Assembly: GCA_036346225.1 (NCBI GenBank)
Contig: JARFIW010000942.1
Span: 1,757,001-1,821,000, forward strand
Reading direction: 5' to 3'
Length of the DNA: 64,000 nucleotides
Source: Platerodrilus igneus
Taxonomy: Eukaryota > Arthropoda > Insecta > Coleoptera > Lycidae
The notes beneath the pieces were generated by a model. It did not search any database, had not been told where the DNA came from, and was given only the letters and a program-made list of their open reading frames with translations. Position numbers and translations under genes: made by a program. Below, piece by piece: positions 40,061-52,217 of the stretch (positions are counted from its first letter, which is position 1; each line of letters starts with the position of its first letter).

Positions 40061-40480
40061 GGAATTGCCTCATTCCTTTGCCGTATCAAAAATACAGGCG
40101 TCACAAAGAATAACCAAGCAACTTACTTTAAAAGCCCATGCTACTATGTAAACCTCCTTCTCTTAAATTGTTTATTCTGGGTCAGCAGGCGTTCGTAGTA
40201 CAGCAGGTGAACGTAGATAGTAAATCTTCTTAATTTGTAAGCTGTAGCGTTGCTATCCTTTTCGTTACCTTTCAAGGCTGAAGTTGAACTGAAAAATAAA
40301 AATGGTAAATTTATTTGGCAATCCGCCCGATGAGGTGCGATTTTATATTGGACCATTATACTATCAAAGAAGTCGTTGTAAGATACACAAAACAAATTGT
40401 GTATATATGGAAAAATTATAAAGGAAATTTATTAGGATCGATTGTTGAGTGTTTTAAAATTATGTTTATTCATTTGTGTT
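40061..40480. other. No gene seen
   Basis: AT-rich sequence between the ORF1-like fragment and the degenerate tandem repeats; the open frame at 40144-40395 has no recognisable motif. Confidence 0.5.
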
Positions 40481-42720
40481 CATAATTATTTTAACACTTT
40501 CGTGAAAATACTTTTATGGAAAAATGCACGAAAATGATACCGCAATACAGGACGCACATTATGGTGCACCCAAGATTCGCTCTAAAATTAAACTTTTCAG
40601 TTATTAACAAGAAAAAGTTAGAAACAAATTGTTCGGTGTTAAGTTCACGCTAAAGCCAAGTTAATTAAAATAAAGTTTTTCAAAATTTGTTTGCTAATGT
40701 TTGCAGTACGAAGGAATACTGACCGGATGAGAAATCAGCGCCTACAAAATTAAATTGTTTATAATTAATATGTTTTTGATGATAGGGCTTAGAATTTGTT
40801 GGCGCATTAAAGCAGCAAAACAGAAAAAGGTAATTTTAAAAACTTGATGTTTAAATATGTTAGTGCTAGGAGATCAATTGATATTTATTCTCGTATTTTT
40901 TTAATATAGTGCTAAAAGATTTTATATCCGCTGTGTGCGACCCTTTCTTGTCGAAACAAGGACAAGGACAACTCACTAAAAATCCACTTTGGTGTCGAAC
41001 TCGAGATCTCTTTTCATAGACGTTTATAGGGATCTCGTGACTAGCGCACCTGGGCTATGTCCTTCACAGCCGTCGCGAATAAGAAAAACAGCTTTAGGTG
41101 CAGTTTATTCCTTACGTACGTCGGATGTTGCTAAAATCAAAACAAAGATTAGCGATGGAGCATCGCTCTGGGGTGTCTATATCGCTGCCACAAGACATCT
41201 TCATAGACACCCAGGGCTTCTATGAACTGGTTTTCGTGATCTTTTAGAGATCCGTAAAACTTTTCTGCGTTCGATCGGAGTCATTCCCCGACGGGTGTCA
41301 GGTTTGTGTCTGCGTGCGGCTGAGCATTTCGAATGTACCAGGGGTTTTTGAGACTCCCCTTAGTGCCTTGTTCTGAATCACTTGGAGCTTACCCATGTGT
41401 GTTTCTGCTGAGCTACCCCACACCGCTAATGCGTATGTAAACATCGGTCTGGTTTTCGCCTTGTGGAGACTCAGTTTGTTTGAACCGTTTAGCTTACTTT
41501 GGCGATTGGTCAAGGGATATAGCAGTGCTATAACTCCCTTAGTCTTGTTTGTCGCATACTCAATGTGAGCTTTTTAGGTGAGCTTCTAACCAAGAATCAT
41601 TCCTAGATACTTGACGTCGGAACGCCAAGGTATTGGTTCGTTAAACGCTCTGCCGTCGTCTCCAGATGGGTAACTTAGCTTCGAGCGGAAAACTGCCGTG
41701 TTCTTTGCTGGATTGACTTTGACTCGCTAGAGTTTTAACCTTCTTGGATAGCGTCCATCGCTGTTTGCAGTTTCTGCATGATGAGGTGTGGAGCGCGGGA
41801 CCTGGTTAGAATGGCAGTGTTATCGGCGTATAGTGTCATCTTGATGTCGGCCGTTTTCGGTAGGTCACTCACCAAGATGCCAAAGAGTGCCGGCGACAGT
41901 AGAGAACCCTGAGAAACCATCTATCGTGAAGAGCGCGTGGTAACCCCCTCTCCCGCATCTTGTAGAGTAGACCAGAATGTCATACCTTATCGAAAGCTTT
42001 CGATGAGCCTTCACCTTCCTACTGTCGCCAGTTAAAGCCTTCTGCGATGTGCTCCACCACGTTGAGTATTTGGTGAACGGTGGAATGTCCCTTACGGAAC
42101 CAAAACTGCTCGTCCTGATATTTATTCACTGAAATTGCTTGAGTTTTTATACTTGACGCTACTGATTTGAGTATTATGACTTATCAGGGCACGATTTGAG
42201 TGCACGAAAAAAAATAATAGAAAACTTAATATTTAATTATGCTCGCTGCTGGCTGAACGTAAAGTTAGTACCATTCAAATTGATTTGTTTAAAACTATAT
42301 TTAGGATGTCAGTGATTTGAATTTTTGGGCGCATTAAAGCGCGTTGTCGGTTCAATAAAATGGCAAAAAGTAATTTTAAAGAAACTTTCTTACGATACAC
42401 TTTTTGCTGAGCGTGTAGTTGGCATCTTCCAACTTAATTTGTTTATAACGTTTTTAGTGTCAGATATTTCAATTTTATGACGTAATAGGGCGCATTTTAA
42501 GCGCAAAAATAAGTAAAATAAATTTTAAACAAACTTAATATTTCAGTTACCTTGGTGCGAGAGTGAAGTTTGCACTTACCTCTTTAATTTGTTAAAACTT
42601 TCTTCTTCTTAAAATTAAACCGGCTAATTTTGGGGCGCATATGTAGTGCAACAAAATACAAATCTGAACCTAATGCTGTGGAGTTTTACCTTCACGCAAC
42701 CTTTTGAGAAATTTTGTGTG
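40480..42720. repeat. Degenerate tandem repeats of about 150 bp, split by a Jockey LINE fragment
   Basis: At 40480-40920 and 42160-42720 the same words recur in order: TTAATTTGTTTATAA-like, GGGCGCATTAAAGC-like, AAAGTAATTTTAAA-like and AACTTAATATTT. The spacing is about 120-170 bp. The Jockey fragment at 41290-42125 lies between the two parts. Confidence 0.6.
41290..42125 (-). pseudogene. Jockey-clade LINE reverse transcriptase fragment
   Basis: Minus-strand RT relic. In order: EQFWFRKGHSTVHQIL (42060-42110), KAFDKV-stop-HSGLLYKM (41950-42000), VSQGSLLSPALFGILVSDLP (41860-41920), TLYADNTAIL (41808-41840), RSDVKYLGMIL (41600-41640), TNRQSKLN and TRPMFTYALAVWGSSAETHMG (41395-41510). These are standard Jockey-type blocks. 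The catalytic ADD reads ADN, so the second Asp is lost. Frameshifts are present. Sequence from 40940 to 41290 may be the remaining C-terminal region but is too eroded to read. Confidence 0.85.
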
Positions 42721-43430
42721 ATATTTCTATTAAAACGCGCTTAGAACTGTTACTATTTTAACTCTTGGTCATTAATGGGTTTACCGCATTATTATAAACC
42801 GAATTTCTTGTAATAATATTGTAATTAATGCGAAGACGATTCTAAAAAACAGAATTTTTATAAAGAGCAGGCGAATGTTTAAAATATCTTAGCTAAATAC
42901 GCGATTTATCCAGGAATTTAACATCATTATTATTATTCTCTTGTTGGTTTATTAAGTGGCTAATGAGCGGAAGACCATCTAGATAACTCAATTTAACTCG
43001 TTAGTTACAGTTTGTCTTGTTAATTATAACGCCCAGAAAGTTAATCCAAGTTTACAAATTTCCAGCGAAGGCTTCCTTGTTTAATTATTTATTTTAGCAG
43101 CCATGATACGCCAGACAAACAAAAATGTTTAAAATAACCGATAGGCATAACAAGTTTAGAATGATCTCAGACATACAAAGTTTACTTTCGTATTGCTGTA
43201 AATACTAACAACAAATATACTTTGCAGGGCAAAGCAGCCATCACAATAATTCCTACCTCGAATTGAAATATACTACAAAACATCGTCTGGATGTTTACCC
43301 ACATATTCTTCCATTGTGTAAAGTAGAGCAGTGCTTTAGAAAAGGTTTCTAGGGTTTCTTTTACTCGGGAAGTCGGTGAAAAGCTTAGTTCTTTATTTCT
43401 GGCACTGCATTTTTCTCGTGGCCGTTTATT
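42721..43430. other. No gene seen
   Basis: AT-rich. The open frame 43182-43616 (minus) crosses the ATT microsatellite and has a poly-Asn run from it; no family motif is visible. Confidence 0.5.
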
Positions 43431-43431
43431 T

Positions 43432-43472
<41 letters not shown>
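43432..43472. repeat. (ATT)n microsatellite
   Basis: About 13 uninterrupted units. A short TAG run lies at about 43647-43663. Confidence 0.95.
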
Positions 43473-43474
<2 letters not shown>

Positions 43475-43659
43475 TCATTTTCTTCTCAGATAATTCTGTT
43501 TGACAAGGACTACCGTCTAACGTAACCATACGTTTAGGCTTTTTGTGTGGAACATATGACGAATATGACCGACTAGTGTAGTTGTAGTATGCATGTGTTT
43601 GAATGTAGCTGTCCAATTTTAATGTATTGATTGCTGGGTAATGTAAGTAGTAGTAGTAG

Positions 43660-44170
43660 TAGTCGAGAACTTGAACTTATGATCAGTATTGTTTCAACTT
43701 TGTCACGGTGTTCGGTGTCGCATGCTTTTGCTTTCCTCCGCTAGTTGAATATATTTTTCTGTTTGTTTCCCAATCTTTTTCCTGTATATTGGTGTTTTTC
43801 GTATAGTTATTTCTATTAGTTGTGTTATTTTCTTTTATATGTGGTTGAGTATGATGTTTGATTTGTTGTCTGTTGTTGATTTGTTCTGTTTTCGAGTTTG
43901 CTTAGCCGTGTGTGTTCTGCTAGTGGGTGTTATAAGGGTAGTCGTTGGTGAATTATTTTTGTCATGTCATAGTGTCGTCCGATTTATTCTGTATTTGCTG
44001 GCATTGCGATTGTAAAGCAATCTATCGTTTCCATAGTTTGCACTTGTATGAATTGTTATTTTTCTAATGATGTGTTTATCGTAGTAATTTGGTTTGACTG
44101 TTCGATCTTGTGGAAGTTCTTCTGTTTTGAATATGGTTCTTTTCTTGGGTCATGTGAGTAGGTACTTTGT
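43660..44170. other. No gene seen
   Basis: T/G-rich sequence without recognisable coding signal before the low-complexity block. Confidence 0.5.
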
Positions 44171-44179
44171 AAGCAGTCT

Positions 44180-44570
44180 GGTGCACGCCACCGCCACCCT
44201 CCCACCGCCCACCTCCACTTTTCTTCCACCACAACTCCACATTCCTCAATCTCTACCTCCACATTTCTCCACCTCCACATACCTCCACCACCACTTTTCC
44301 TCCACCTTCACCTCCACTTTTCCTACACTTTCCTCTACCTCTACCTCTACATATCCCATCTCTACCTCCAGATCTCTTTCCACCTTTACGTCCCACCACC
44401 TCCACTTTCTTTACACTTTCACCACCACATACATCCACCTCCACGTTCTCTTCAACTCCACACCCCTGCACCTCCACATCTCTCTATCACCATCTCCACA
44501 TCCCTCTTTCTCCACTTCCACATACCTTCACTTCCACAAATCACATCCACCTCTACACCACACCATAACA
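44180..44570. repeat. CCTCCAC-rich low-complexity block
   Basis: Degenerate units of ACCTCCAC(A/T)TC type on the plus strand. The long open frames on both strands (Thr/Ser/Pro-rich on plus, Gly/Glu/Val-rich on minus) are products of the bias. A shorter related block is at 47275-47395. Confidence 0.85.
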
Positions 44571-44957
44571 ACCATTACGATCCAACTATCGCATTTTTCT
44601 CACGCCATCTTGGTCCAATTTATAAACTTACCCTATTAATCTCAACTTTTAACGATAACTGGCACTTTATACCTAAGAATGAAACAACATAATTTGAAAA
44701 GTTTATTAACAATAATTTTTTCTAGTGTTAACGTTACAAATAAGTAAAATAAACTTGATCAAGAATTATTTTAATTTATTAAATATGTACACGTGTTGGT
44801 AACTAGAGTCCGTTGTAATAACCGAAATCTGGTGAATCTGGGATAGTCAAATCTCTAAACATTTGCGTGAGCGATCGCCCCACACTCAAATCTTCTAAGT
44901 ACCGGTTGGGGTGACATAATAATTTTCAACACTGTCAAGTATTTTGCATTGTTGCTA

Positions 44958-45660
44958 TCAATAAAACAAAAAATTGCTCGCACGAATCTCGCTTTCTAAT
45001 AACATTGGGACCCTTTTTTCTTCTAATGTATCTCCACTTATATTTTTTGTAATACCTACAAACTTTTCGTAAAATTCTGGAAAGCTTCTACACTTAAACT
45101 CTTCCATTTTATAACATATTAATTTCTCCATGCTTAATAGCTTGAAGCACTCGTACTCGTTCAAAACCATAACATTTCGGTCTTTCGCAATTTCCATATT
45201 AAATAAAATTTCTTTTTACAATTGATTTGCCACCCATGCTCTTCTATTACATGAATCGACTATTAGTTTCAATTTGAATTCATGATTCGGCTATAATTCT
45301 ACAGCATCTACTCTACCAGATATACCATTCAATCTCACGTTTACTGCTTCTTAGGCAAATTATCTGAATTTAAATTTCTATTGAAAATTGCACAACTCTC
45401 TCTATTTAAAGTAGCCCATGTTATAGCATAATTTTGGCTCATTCTACTATTGTAAATAATTTGTATGACTAGCCGTAGACCACCGTATAAATCAAACCGA
45501 ACTTCCACGTTTTGGTAGTGAAAATTTGATAAATCATCTAACGTAGGAGATTTTACCTACTAGTTTGTTGGGATCTAATTGCAGCATTTTTACATCACTT
45601 GTTACGTCAACACTAGAAAAATCCATCTTTAAATTGTAATTTCGATCAACTCGACAATAC
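44958..45660 (-). pseudogene. Unknown decayed gene
   Basis: Not recognised. The open frame 44958-45197 (MVLNEYECFKLLSMEKLICY, MEEFKCRSFPEFYEKFVG) reads well as protein, and upstream in the same orientation are VNVRLNGISGRVDAVEL and FKLKLIVDSCNRRAWVANQL (45220-45345) with intervening stops, and MDFSSVDVTSDVKMLQLD (about 45570-45630). Composition suggests a real but dead coding region, perhaps of an element gene. I see no clear match to the three genes of the Polinton-like block, although orientation is the same as the copy at 48.6-49.7 kb. Confidence 0.4.
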
Positions 45661-47270
45661 TTTGCACCCTACCCTTTTTCAGGCGTTATTAAAGGATAGG
45701 TGCACGACAGAGCATACAAAATTATGCTCTGGCACAGCTAGCATCGACCGTCGTGGTTGCGTAGGCTGCATGAAACTTAAAATCTCGAGGGGAAGAGAAT
45801 TGGTGAACTAATAACTGTAACATCAATAACTGAGAGAAAACTATAGACAAATCAATTATCGTATTTATTAAATTTTGTTAGATATTTAGTTTTGAACAAA
45901 AATATCATAAAAGTTCTATTGAAGTCATTTGAAATAGAATAGATCAGTAAAAATAATGAAACTTGTTTTTATGTAACTAAAAAAATGTAACTGTGCTTTT
46001 AAAAAGCGTTAATAAGTTAATGAATGAACTTGACTACCATAAGTTTCATGAAACATGTGGCTTACATATGGACAGTATGCGTCCAGTACGACTATGTATA
46101 ATTAGGAATTAAATATTGCAAATAGTAGTTTGTCATACGTGTCATACCTGACACGTGCATCGTAAAACATGTGTTGTTACCATAAAATTCCTTGAACTGA
46201 CCATCTGTGGAAATCCCAATTAAAAGTGTATAAACTGTAGGAGTCCCAGGTAGCATCGACGGCAAATGATGAGGTAGAATTTTGTGTGTAACTTCATAGA
46301 TCCATTATTTTAAGAGAAATATTTAACCAAACTAAAATTTGCATGTTGAGGTAATGTAAACCAAAAATACAACGGCATTGTCATCTCCTTTAAAAAAACG
46401 GCAGCAAAGCAAATTTGCATCATAGCGGAACTTAAATATAGGTATGAAGACATGAGGGTAGAGAACGACCCTGAAATATAACACGTGCATTAATTAAACA
46501 CGCTATAACAAATGTAAAGGAATTTAAAATGTATCTATTTAATTCTTACCATCGGAAAAGTAATCCGGTGGGATTTGTAGTTTATTGAGGTAAGGAAAAC
46601 GCTAAGCTAGACATCTGTAATAATATTTAGATGACTATTAGTTAATTATTTAATAAAGGAATACATACTTGTTTCGACCTCATGGTCAATTTTTGTCACC
46701 TTGAATTTAAGACGACCTGTTGTGCACAGAACCCAGACAAGAAATGAAAACTTTTGCCAGTACGCTTTGACATGCAAACATCTGTATTAATTATCAGAGA
46801 GGGGAATTTGAAGTTATAAGGAAAGGAAAGACCACAGAATTCTTTAGCAAAGTTAAACTATGAAAATAAATATCAAGAACACTGGATTATAGGCAACTTT
46901 ACTAACAGGTATAAATATTGGAAACAAACACGGTACTTTACGAAATACTCATACCTTCCTATGTTCTGTGATTATAACTTATCTATTAGAAGTAAAGTGT
47001 AAATTAGGGTTCGATGGACTTTTCTAGGTAAAAGGTGAGGTTTAAAGAGAGAAATAACTGAAGCTGTAACGTGGCATTTACCATAGGTAAAATGACATGT
47101 TACAACTTCGACAACTAATGCCCGGAAATGGTTTCCTTGTCTTATATGCCGGTGGTCGAGCGTGCGCAATTTCTTAATGTGTTAATTGGTGTTATATGAA
47201 AGTCTTGATAGGAAAAGTGACGCCTATAATTGCCTTATTGTGGATTTTTACCCGTTTGTATAGATTGAAT
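45661..47270. other. No gene seen; one hairpin
   Basis: AT-rich. A 9-bp perfect stem with 6-base loop (CAGAGCATA/TATGCTCTG) lies at 45708-45731. The open frame 46972-47169 has no family motif. Confidence 0.5.
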
Positions 47271-47274
47271 TCCC

Positions 47275-47395
47275 ACTTCGAGCTTCACCTCTACACATAA
47301 CCTCCAACTGCCACCGCCACACACATTTTTACCTCCACAAATCACCTCCACCTTCACACATCACCTACACCTCCATCTCCACGCGACACCTCCAC
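47275..47395. repeat. Second CCTCCAC-rich block
   Basis: ACCTCCAC(A)-type units like those at 44180-44570. Confidence 0.75.
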
Positions 47396-47499
47396 TTTCT
47401 TATAGCTTTTGCCATTCACAAGCCTGATTCGTCTTTATTACACTCGTTTACTATGAAAAACGCGAAAGTTTAGTCTTCAAGTCATTCAAAAGCATATGA

Positions 47500-47723
47500 G
47501 TGTTCTAGAATTTTCAATGTTGAATTTTAGGTATGTACAATAATTTTAATTTATTTTAAAACTTGCATGTTTAAACTGTGATTTTTCTATTAGTTATTCA
47601 GTTACTTTTCCGTGTTCTAGCATTTTCAACGTTGAATTTTAGGTATGTACAATAATTTTTATTTATTTTAAAACTTGCATGTTTAAACTGTGATTTTTCT
47701 ATTAGTTATTCAGTTACTTTTCC
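47500..47723. repeat. 112-bp tandem duplication
   Basis: 47500-47611 and 47612-47723 differ at only a few positions; each starts GTGTTCTAG and ends TTACTTTTCC. Confidence 0.95.
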
Positions 47724-48600
47724 GCAAGGCACTTTTAGGCTTAAATAGGTGTATGAGTCTGTACAATTATAGTATCGTTTATTTGTACTTTAAAGTAAAA
47801 CAACTATGCATAAAATAATTTATTTAAAAAATCTCTTAATAATAACTACATTTACTCAACTATAGATAAACTTATTTATAATAACTACAGTTTCTATTGC
47901 ACAATTCAAAGAATTATTTGTATGTAATAGACAATGAGGACTTGAATCACTAAAGTTCTGGCGTAAATTTTTAATCTATGTACTACAAAGTTTTCTAAAG
48001 AACTTGAATGCTTTGGGGTACAGCATCATGTTTTACTAAAAGTATTATTAAAAAATCTAGAGGATAATGTAGAGAAAACTATAGAGAATGATGTACAGAA
48101 TATAGAATAACATATAGAGGGAAATATGGAAGAAACTAGAGAAGAAAACGTAGCGGACAATCTGGTGGAAAGTGGAGATCACAACAATAACAGCTATTAT
48201 AAGTTAGAAATGGAGTTTGAAGAATACTTACTAGATGTTTTAGCAATACTTGAAATTATAGAATATACGAATCAATAAAACATACGCCTGAAAATAGTTT
48301 TAACACATACCCTTCCCCTAAACGAATCCAAAACTTCAGCTATACGATTTATTTAACTAGAAATATTTTAATTTAGGTTTCTTCTCCAGATTATACCCGG
48401 GCGGTAGTGATATCTGTTTCCACAAAAATGATTGAAACTGAGGTAATGATTAGATCTTTAGGAATTCTTGTAAAAATGTAACTAACTATCTGTGTATGGT
48501 ACTGTTATTCAAATTAATTTTTTAGGAAAACCATGTAACAAATAAATCTATCTTTATTCTTCAATCCAACGAGTCGAAACAGCAACGCACGCCCCGAAAT
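47724..48600. other. AT-rich stretch with one small acidic open frame
   Basis: A 50-codon plus-strand frame at 48126-48278 (MEETREENVADNLVESGDHN...) is rich in Glu, Asp and Asn and ends EYTNQ-stop. Nothing identifies it, and a chance frame is as likely as a small gene. The rest shows no features. Confidence 0.35.
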
Positions 48601-48639
48601 TCTTTATGTTTATTGGGACACGTTTACTTGGAGTAGTTT

Positions 48640-49740
48640 TTAAATTATTCTATTTAATTCTTATTTAAAAATTTTAATCTACATCCTCTTTTATTTTATT
48701 TTCTAACCAATAGTTGGATATGTACAGCGAACTTTTATTATCAAACTGTAAAATATGACAGACGTATATGTAAAATTTTTTTCATTTGCCTCTAGTTTTA
48801 CAAAATCGGTTTCTATATACCAAACGTCTGTCATGATGTCTGAGGATTCCGCCCGGACGGAGGTGCATTTGCTATAGTACCTGAACATTCCACCACGAGT
48901 TACCGTCATAGGGTGGTAGAGTATTCAGTCAGGGGTGGGGGTTATTATAATGTATTTACTAAAACAAGTAGACATTTTCTCATACAATTAAAAACAATTC
49001 TTTATACAATTTTATTTTAAAAACAGATACAAGTTATTATAGTCAATTTAATTGTGAATAAATCTATAAACAACTTCCGTAAACGGATTGAGCTATGTCC
49101 TCGCTCCTTATCAGAACATATAGACGCATTTCGGAGGGATAATTTTCCATCTTCTAGACACTCCTTTTACGGTTTATATACATTATCTACTAATACGATT
49201 TCATATCTGCTTGCTATTGTCCGGACTAGTTACTTGGCCCAAAAGTTGTTAGACGCGACAAATGGAAGTTTTCCACGCTACGTAGTTTTTGCCAGCTGCT
49301 ATATCTTTATCGAAAATTATATTACCGTACTCTGTATGTTCTCCATGGGGGAAAAAGTAAAAATTAATTCTTAAGTATTCGGTCATTTCCGGATTGTTAA
49401 ATATCCCGCTAAAATCTTGGGCTATACCCAACTCTAGTCGATAGAAATCTTCTTTTATTGAGCTGGTCCAATGTATACGGCAATTCATCCTACAAAACTG
49501 TTAACTAAACATCTGCTAATTCCAAGTTGTACAGAATACATATTGAATTTGTATACTTCTTGTTTATACTATTCAGGCCTCCTTCCCCTGTAAAATATCT
49601 TACTCCTCCCACTGATTTATTTTCGTTTTGTAGTAGGAATAGTTTAGCTTTTACTCCATGTCTAGCCGATACAAATTTCAAGAACTTTCCACGTAGGTAG
49701 CTAGTAAAAGAACAACATATCTTTTTCATATGCACCGGGG
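48640..49740 (-). pseudogene. Third, strongly diverged copy of the central gene block
   Basis: The 350-aa gene homologue reads from 49735 downward: SFTSYLRGKF, FVSARHGVKAKLF (near 49660-49720), NSICILYNLELADV, then in 49249-49488 IAQDFSGIFNNPEMTEYL and DKDIAAGKNYVAW, then RV-stop and QVTSPDNSKQI (near 49190-49245). These match the first copy's motifs in order at low identity. A piece of the 159-aa gene follows at about 48660-48780 (LENKI preceded by SNYW). The N-terminus and middle gene are missing or unreadable. Its divergence shows the family is old and not limited to one recent burst. Confidence 0.7.
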
Positions 49741-49795
49741 CACATGTGGGGGCTCGCGCCAGAGCGCATGGGGGTTTGCGCCGCGGGCAGCAGTA
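49737..49795. other. Abrupt GC-rich patch
   Basis: GGGGCACATGTGGGGG, GCTCGCGCCAGAGCGCATG and TTTGCGCCGCGGGC stand out from the AT-rich surroundings. It directly borders the third gene-block copy; function unknown. Confidence 0.6.
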
Positions 49796-49949
49796 TTATT
49801 GGTTGGCTACAAATAATAAATACCAAGATCCTCTCAGCATAGTGCGAAAAACTTTTTAAAAAAAATGGAGATTACAATTTAAGGTTGAAGTAAAAAAAAT
49901 CTAAAAACGTGTCCGATTCCATCGCCTGTTAAACTATTTAAAAACGTTC

Positions 49950-50065
49950 TGGGTGTCTGGACTTAGGTTAGCTGGTCTTGTGTGACTTTAGATTAGTTAG
50001 ATTTGCCTGAACTTATGTTAGTTAACATTGTCTAGACTTATGTTAGTTGACCGTGTAAAGTTAGA
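49950..50065. repeat. Tandem repeat with TTAGGTTAG-like core near the third gene block
   Basis: About four units of 30-34 bp of type GACTTAGGTTAGCTGGTCTTGT, decayed to TTATGTTAGTT. Similar in unit design to 36175-36292, which has the same position relative to the second gene block. Confidence 0.7.
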
Positions 50066-50425
50066 ATCGGGATAACAATCGCCGACTGTGTAGTGAGAGA
50101 ATGAGTGTGTGCTAATCAGGAAAACAATCACCGATTGTGTAATATTTGGTTTAATTAGAGTAGCTTGTACATAGCGTAATACTAGACGACTCTTGAATAT
50201 TAATCACAAATCACAAGAGCTGACGTCTAGTCGATTCGGAGCTGTTTATATGTGATTTGCCCTTTATGTAGTGGGAGTGGCCGTCGTGAGCGAAAGAAAA
50301 GGAATAAAATTTGAACAATTTTTACACGTGCTGACGACTGAACAAAAGAAATTAACTTTTTAGTTACGCTCACCGGACAAAATAAATTAAGTTAGTTTGA
50401 GAGTTGTTGTCTGTGGTAACTAACA

Positions 50426-51352
50426 ATGGGAAAAAATATTCAAAATACTCAAAAAGATAAGAATGAATTATAGGGATAAGCAGATAGTACGTAGCTTATA
50501 CATACAGCAACCAGTGGTAATGGAATTAGAGCAGAAACGCAGAGAAGTAAATATTAGGAGAGGGGTGAGACAAGAATGTGCACATTCCCCATTTATTTCG
50601 AACTTTTATATTCAAGAGGAAATGAACACTGTTAAATTCAGAAAAATAGTTGGAATTATTATGCAGGGAGAAACGATTGATATGCTAAGATTTGCAGATG
50701 ATATAGCGGTATTAGCATTAGCAGAAAAGAGTTCAAATTAGCTCTTAATGAAATGGAAACAGTACTAATAGAGAGATACGGAATTAAAATTAACAAAAAT
50801 AAAACTAAAGGGGAAAATAAGTCAAAAACCAAAGTACACATAGGAAACTAAATTTTACAAGAGGTTAAAGATACCTATCACCTAGGAAGCCAAATAACGC
50901 AAGATGGGAAAATTGCAAAAGATATAAAACAAAGATTAGATCAAGGCCGTGCTGCTTTTAACAAAAAAAAGCAGCTACTATGTTCGAAGACAATAAACAT
51001 GGAGACAATGAAAAGACTGCCGAAAGCTTACGTGTGGATCACAATACTGCAGGGCTATGAAACGTGGACAATGGGAGAAGCTGACAGGGAAGCTTTTGGT
51101 ACTACGGACGTATGGTGAAAATATCATGGACAGACAAAATTAATGACAAAGAGGTACCAGAAATGTTAGGAGGAGAAAGAAATATGTGGAAAACTATAAA
51201 AAAGATAGGGTAGATAGGATGATAGGATACGTTCTATGGCATGAATAGTGTTGGAATTTGAGGGAAATGAAAAGTTAGCTTAAAATAGGAAACAATGGAG
51301 GTACGCGTCCGGCCAGTTTCGGGACTGAAAACCTAATGATGATGATGATGAT
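50426..51352 (+). mobile_element. RTE-like LINE, copy C (3' half)
   Basis: A 5'-truncated copy starting in mid-RT. Blocks: RRGVRQECAHSPFISNFY (50558-50610; the usual RQGC reads RQEC), RFADDIAVL (50687-50715), then shifted frames with CYLGSQITQ-like and AAFNKKKQLL (50950-50985), and an eroded C-terminal domain to 51300. It ends in ATGATGATGATGATG (51336-51351), a GAT/ATG triplet tail like that of copy A. Confidence 0.85.
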
Positions 51353-52200
51353 AATTAAGATAGTCTCCTCGGATCCGCAGACAAAATCCCATTCTTCTTT
51401 CAGCATCATCCTACTTGTAAGGCATGCAAAACTTGGGTTTATATGATTTCATTTTGTTCTCTTTAAGACATCTTATTAATACTTTGGGTATGTTTAAAAC
51501 TACAGCGGTGGTTCTTAAGCGACGTTGAGTATCATCTTGAAAATAATTCAAAACCACTTGTTTGAGCGGATGATTTGTTGCTAAAAGATGTTTTCCGCCT
51601 TGTTAAATATTTTATTAATATTATAAACAGTGCTGCATCTAGGTTTCTTTCATTAAATTCTCTAGCTGCTTCTTTCATCGAGCGGACTCTATCTCCAACT
51701 AGACGAAAACTTCGATTCTTTCTGGTAAACATAATTTTTGCATAATTACAATTTATTAAAGAATTTGCGGCAATTTGACATTTTGGGGGAATAGAAAATG
51801 CATATTTAATTTTTAGATGAAAGTATTTTAAGTCTATATACAGAGATGGTAAAAAAGAGAACAGCAACGATTGCTATGGAAGTACAAATACAGACGTAAA
51901 TTAATTTCGTGATGAATTCCAGGAAAATGCTTTTAACAAAGCAGAGCGTTTAGGATTTTACTAAAATATGCAAATTAAAATTTGAAATGTTCATTAATCG
52001 CTTTCTTGAATTTTCAAGGTATGAAAACATATATCTATATACTTGTTACTTTTTCTAATTGTGTGAAATTTAAAATTCTTACTGAGGGTTCGTAAATAAG
52101 TTAGAAACCCCAAAATCATTACCTTTTAATCGCTAAGCAACAAAGACAAAATCAATGAAAGTTAGAGATTTTGTGACGTAATTTTACGTAATTCGTTATT
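51353..52200 (-). other. Possible helix-turn-helix transposase fragment in otherwise empty DNA
   Basis: The minus open frame 51532-51867 contains KNRSFRLVGDRVRSMKEAAREFNERN, whose last half recalls the first helix of the DNA-binding domain of mariner/IS630-like transposases and related DUF proteins (E-A-A-R-x-F-N-E-R). No catalytic domain follows. This may be chance or a tiny relic. Confidence 0.3.
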
Positions 52201-52202
52201 CT

Positions 52203-52217
52203 ATGGGGGGGGGGGGG
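52203..52217. repeat. Poly-G run
   Basis: A run of about 13 G residues, unusual in this AT-rich DNA. Confidence 0.9.

Noticed and set aside
43182..43616. 144-aa open frame with poly-Asn
   Set aside because: The Asn run is the ATT microsatellite; the rest shows no recognisable domain.
44094..44639. 181-aa Thr/Ser/Pro-rich open frame
   Set aside because: Entirely due to CCTCCAC low-complexity DNA; both strands are open for the same reason.
49054..49374. 106-aa plus-strand open frame
   Set aside because: It is antisense to the diverged third copy of the replication-like gene, whose motifs are on the minus strand.
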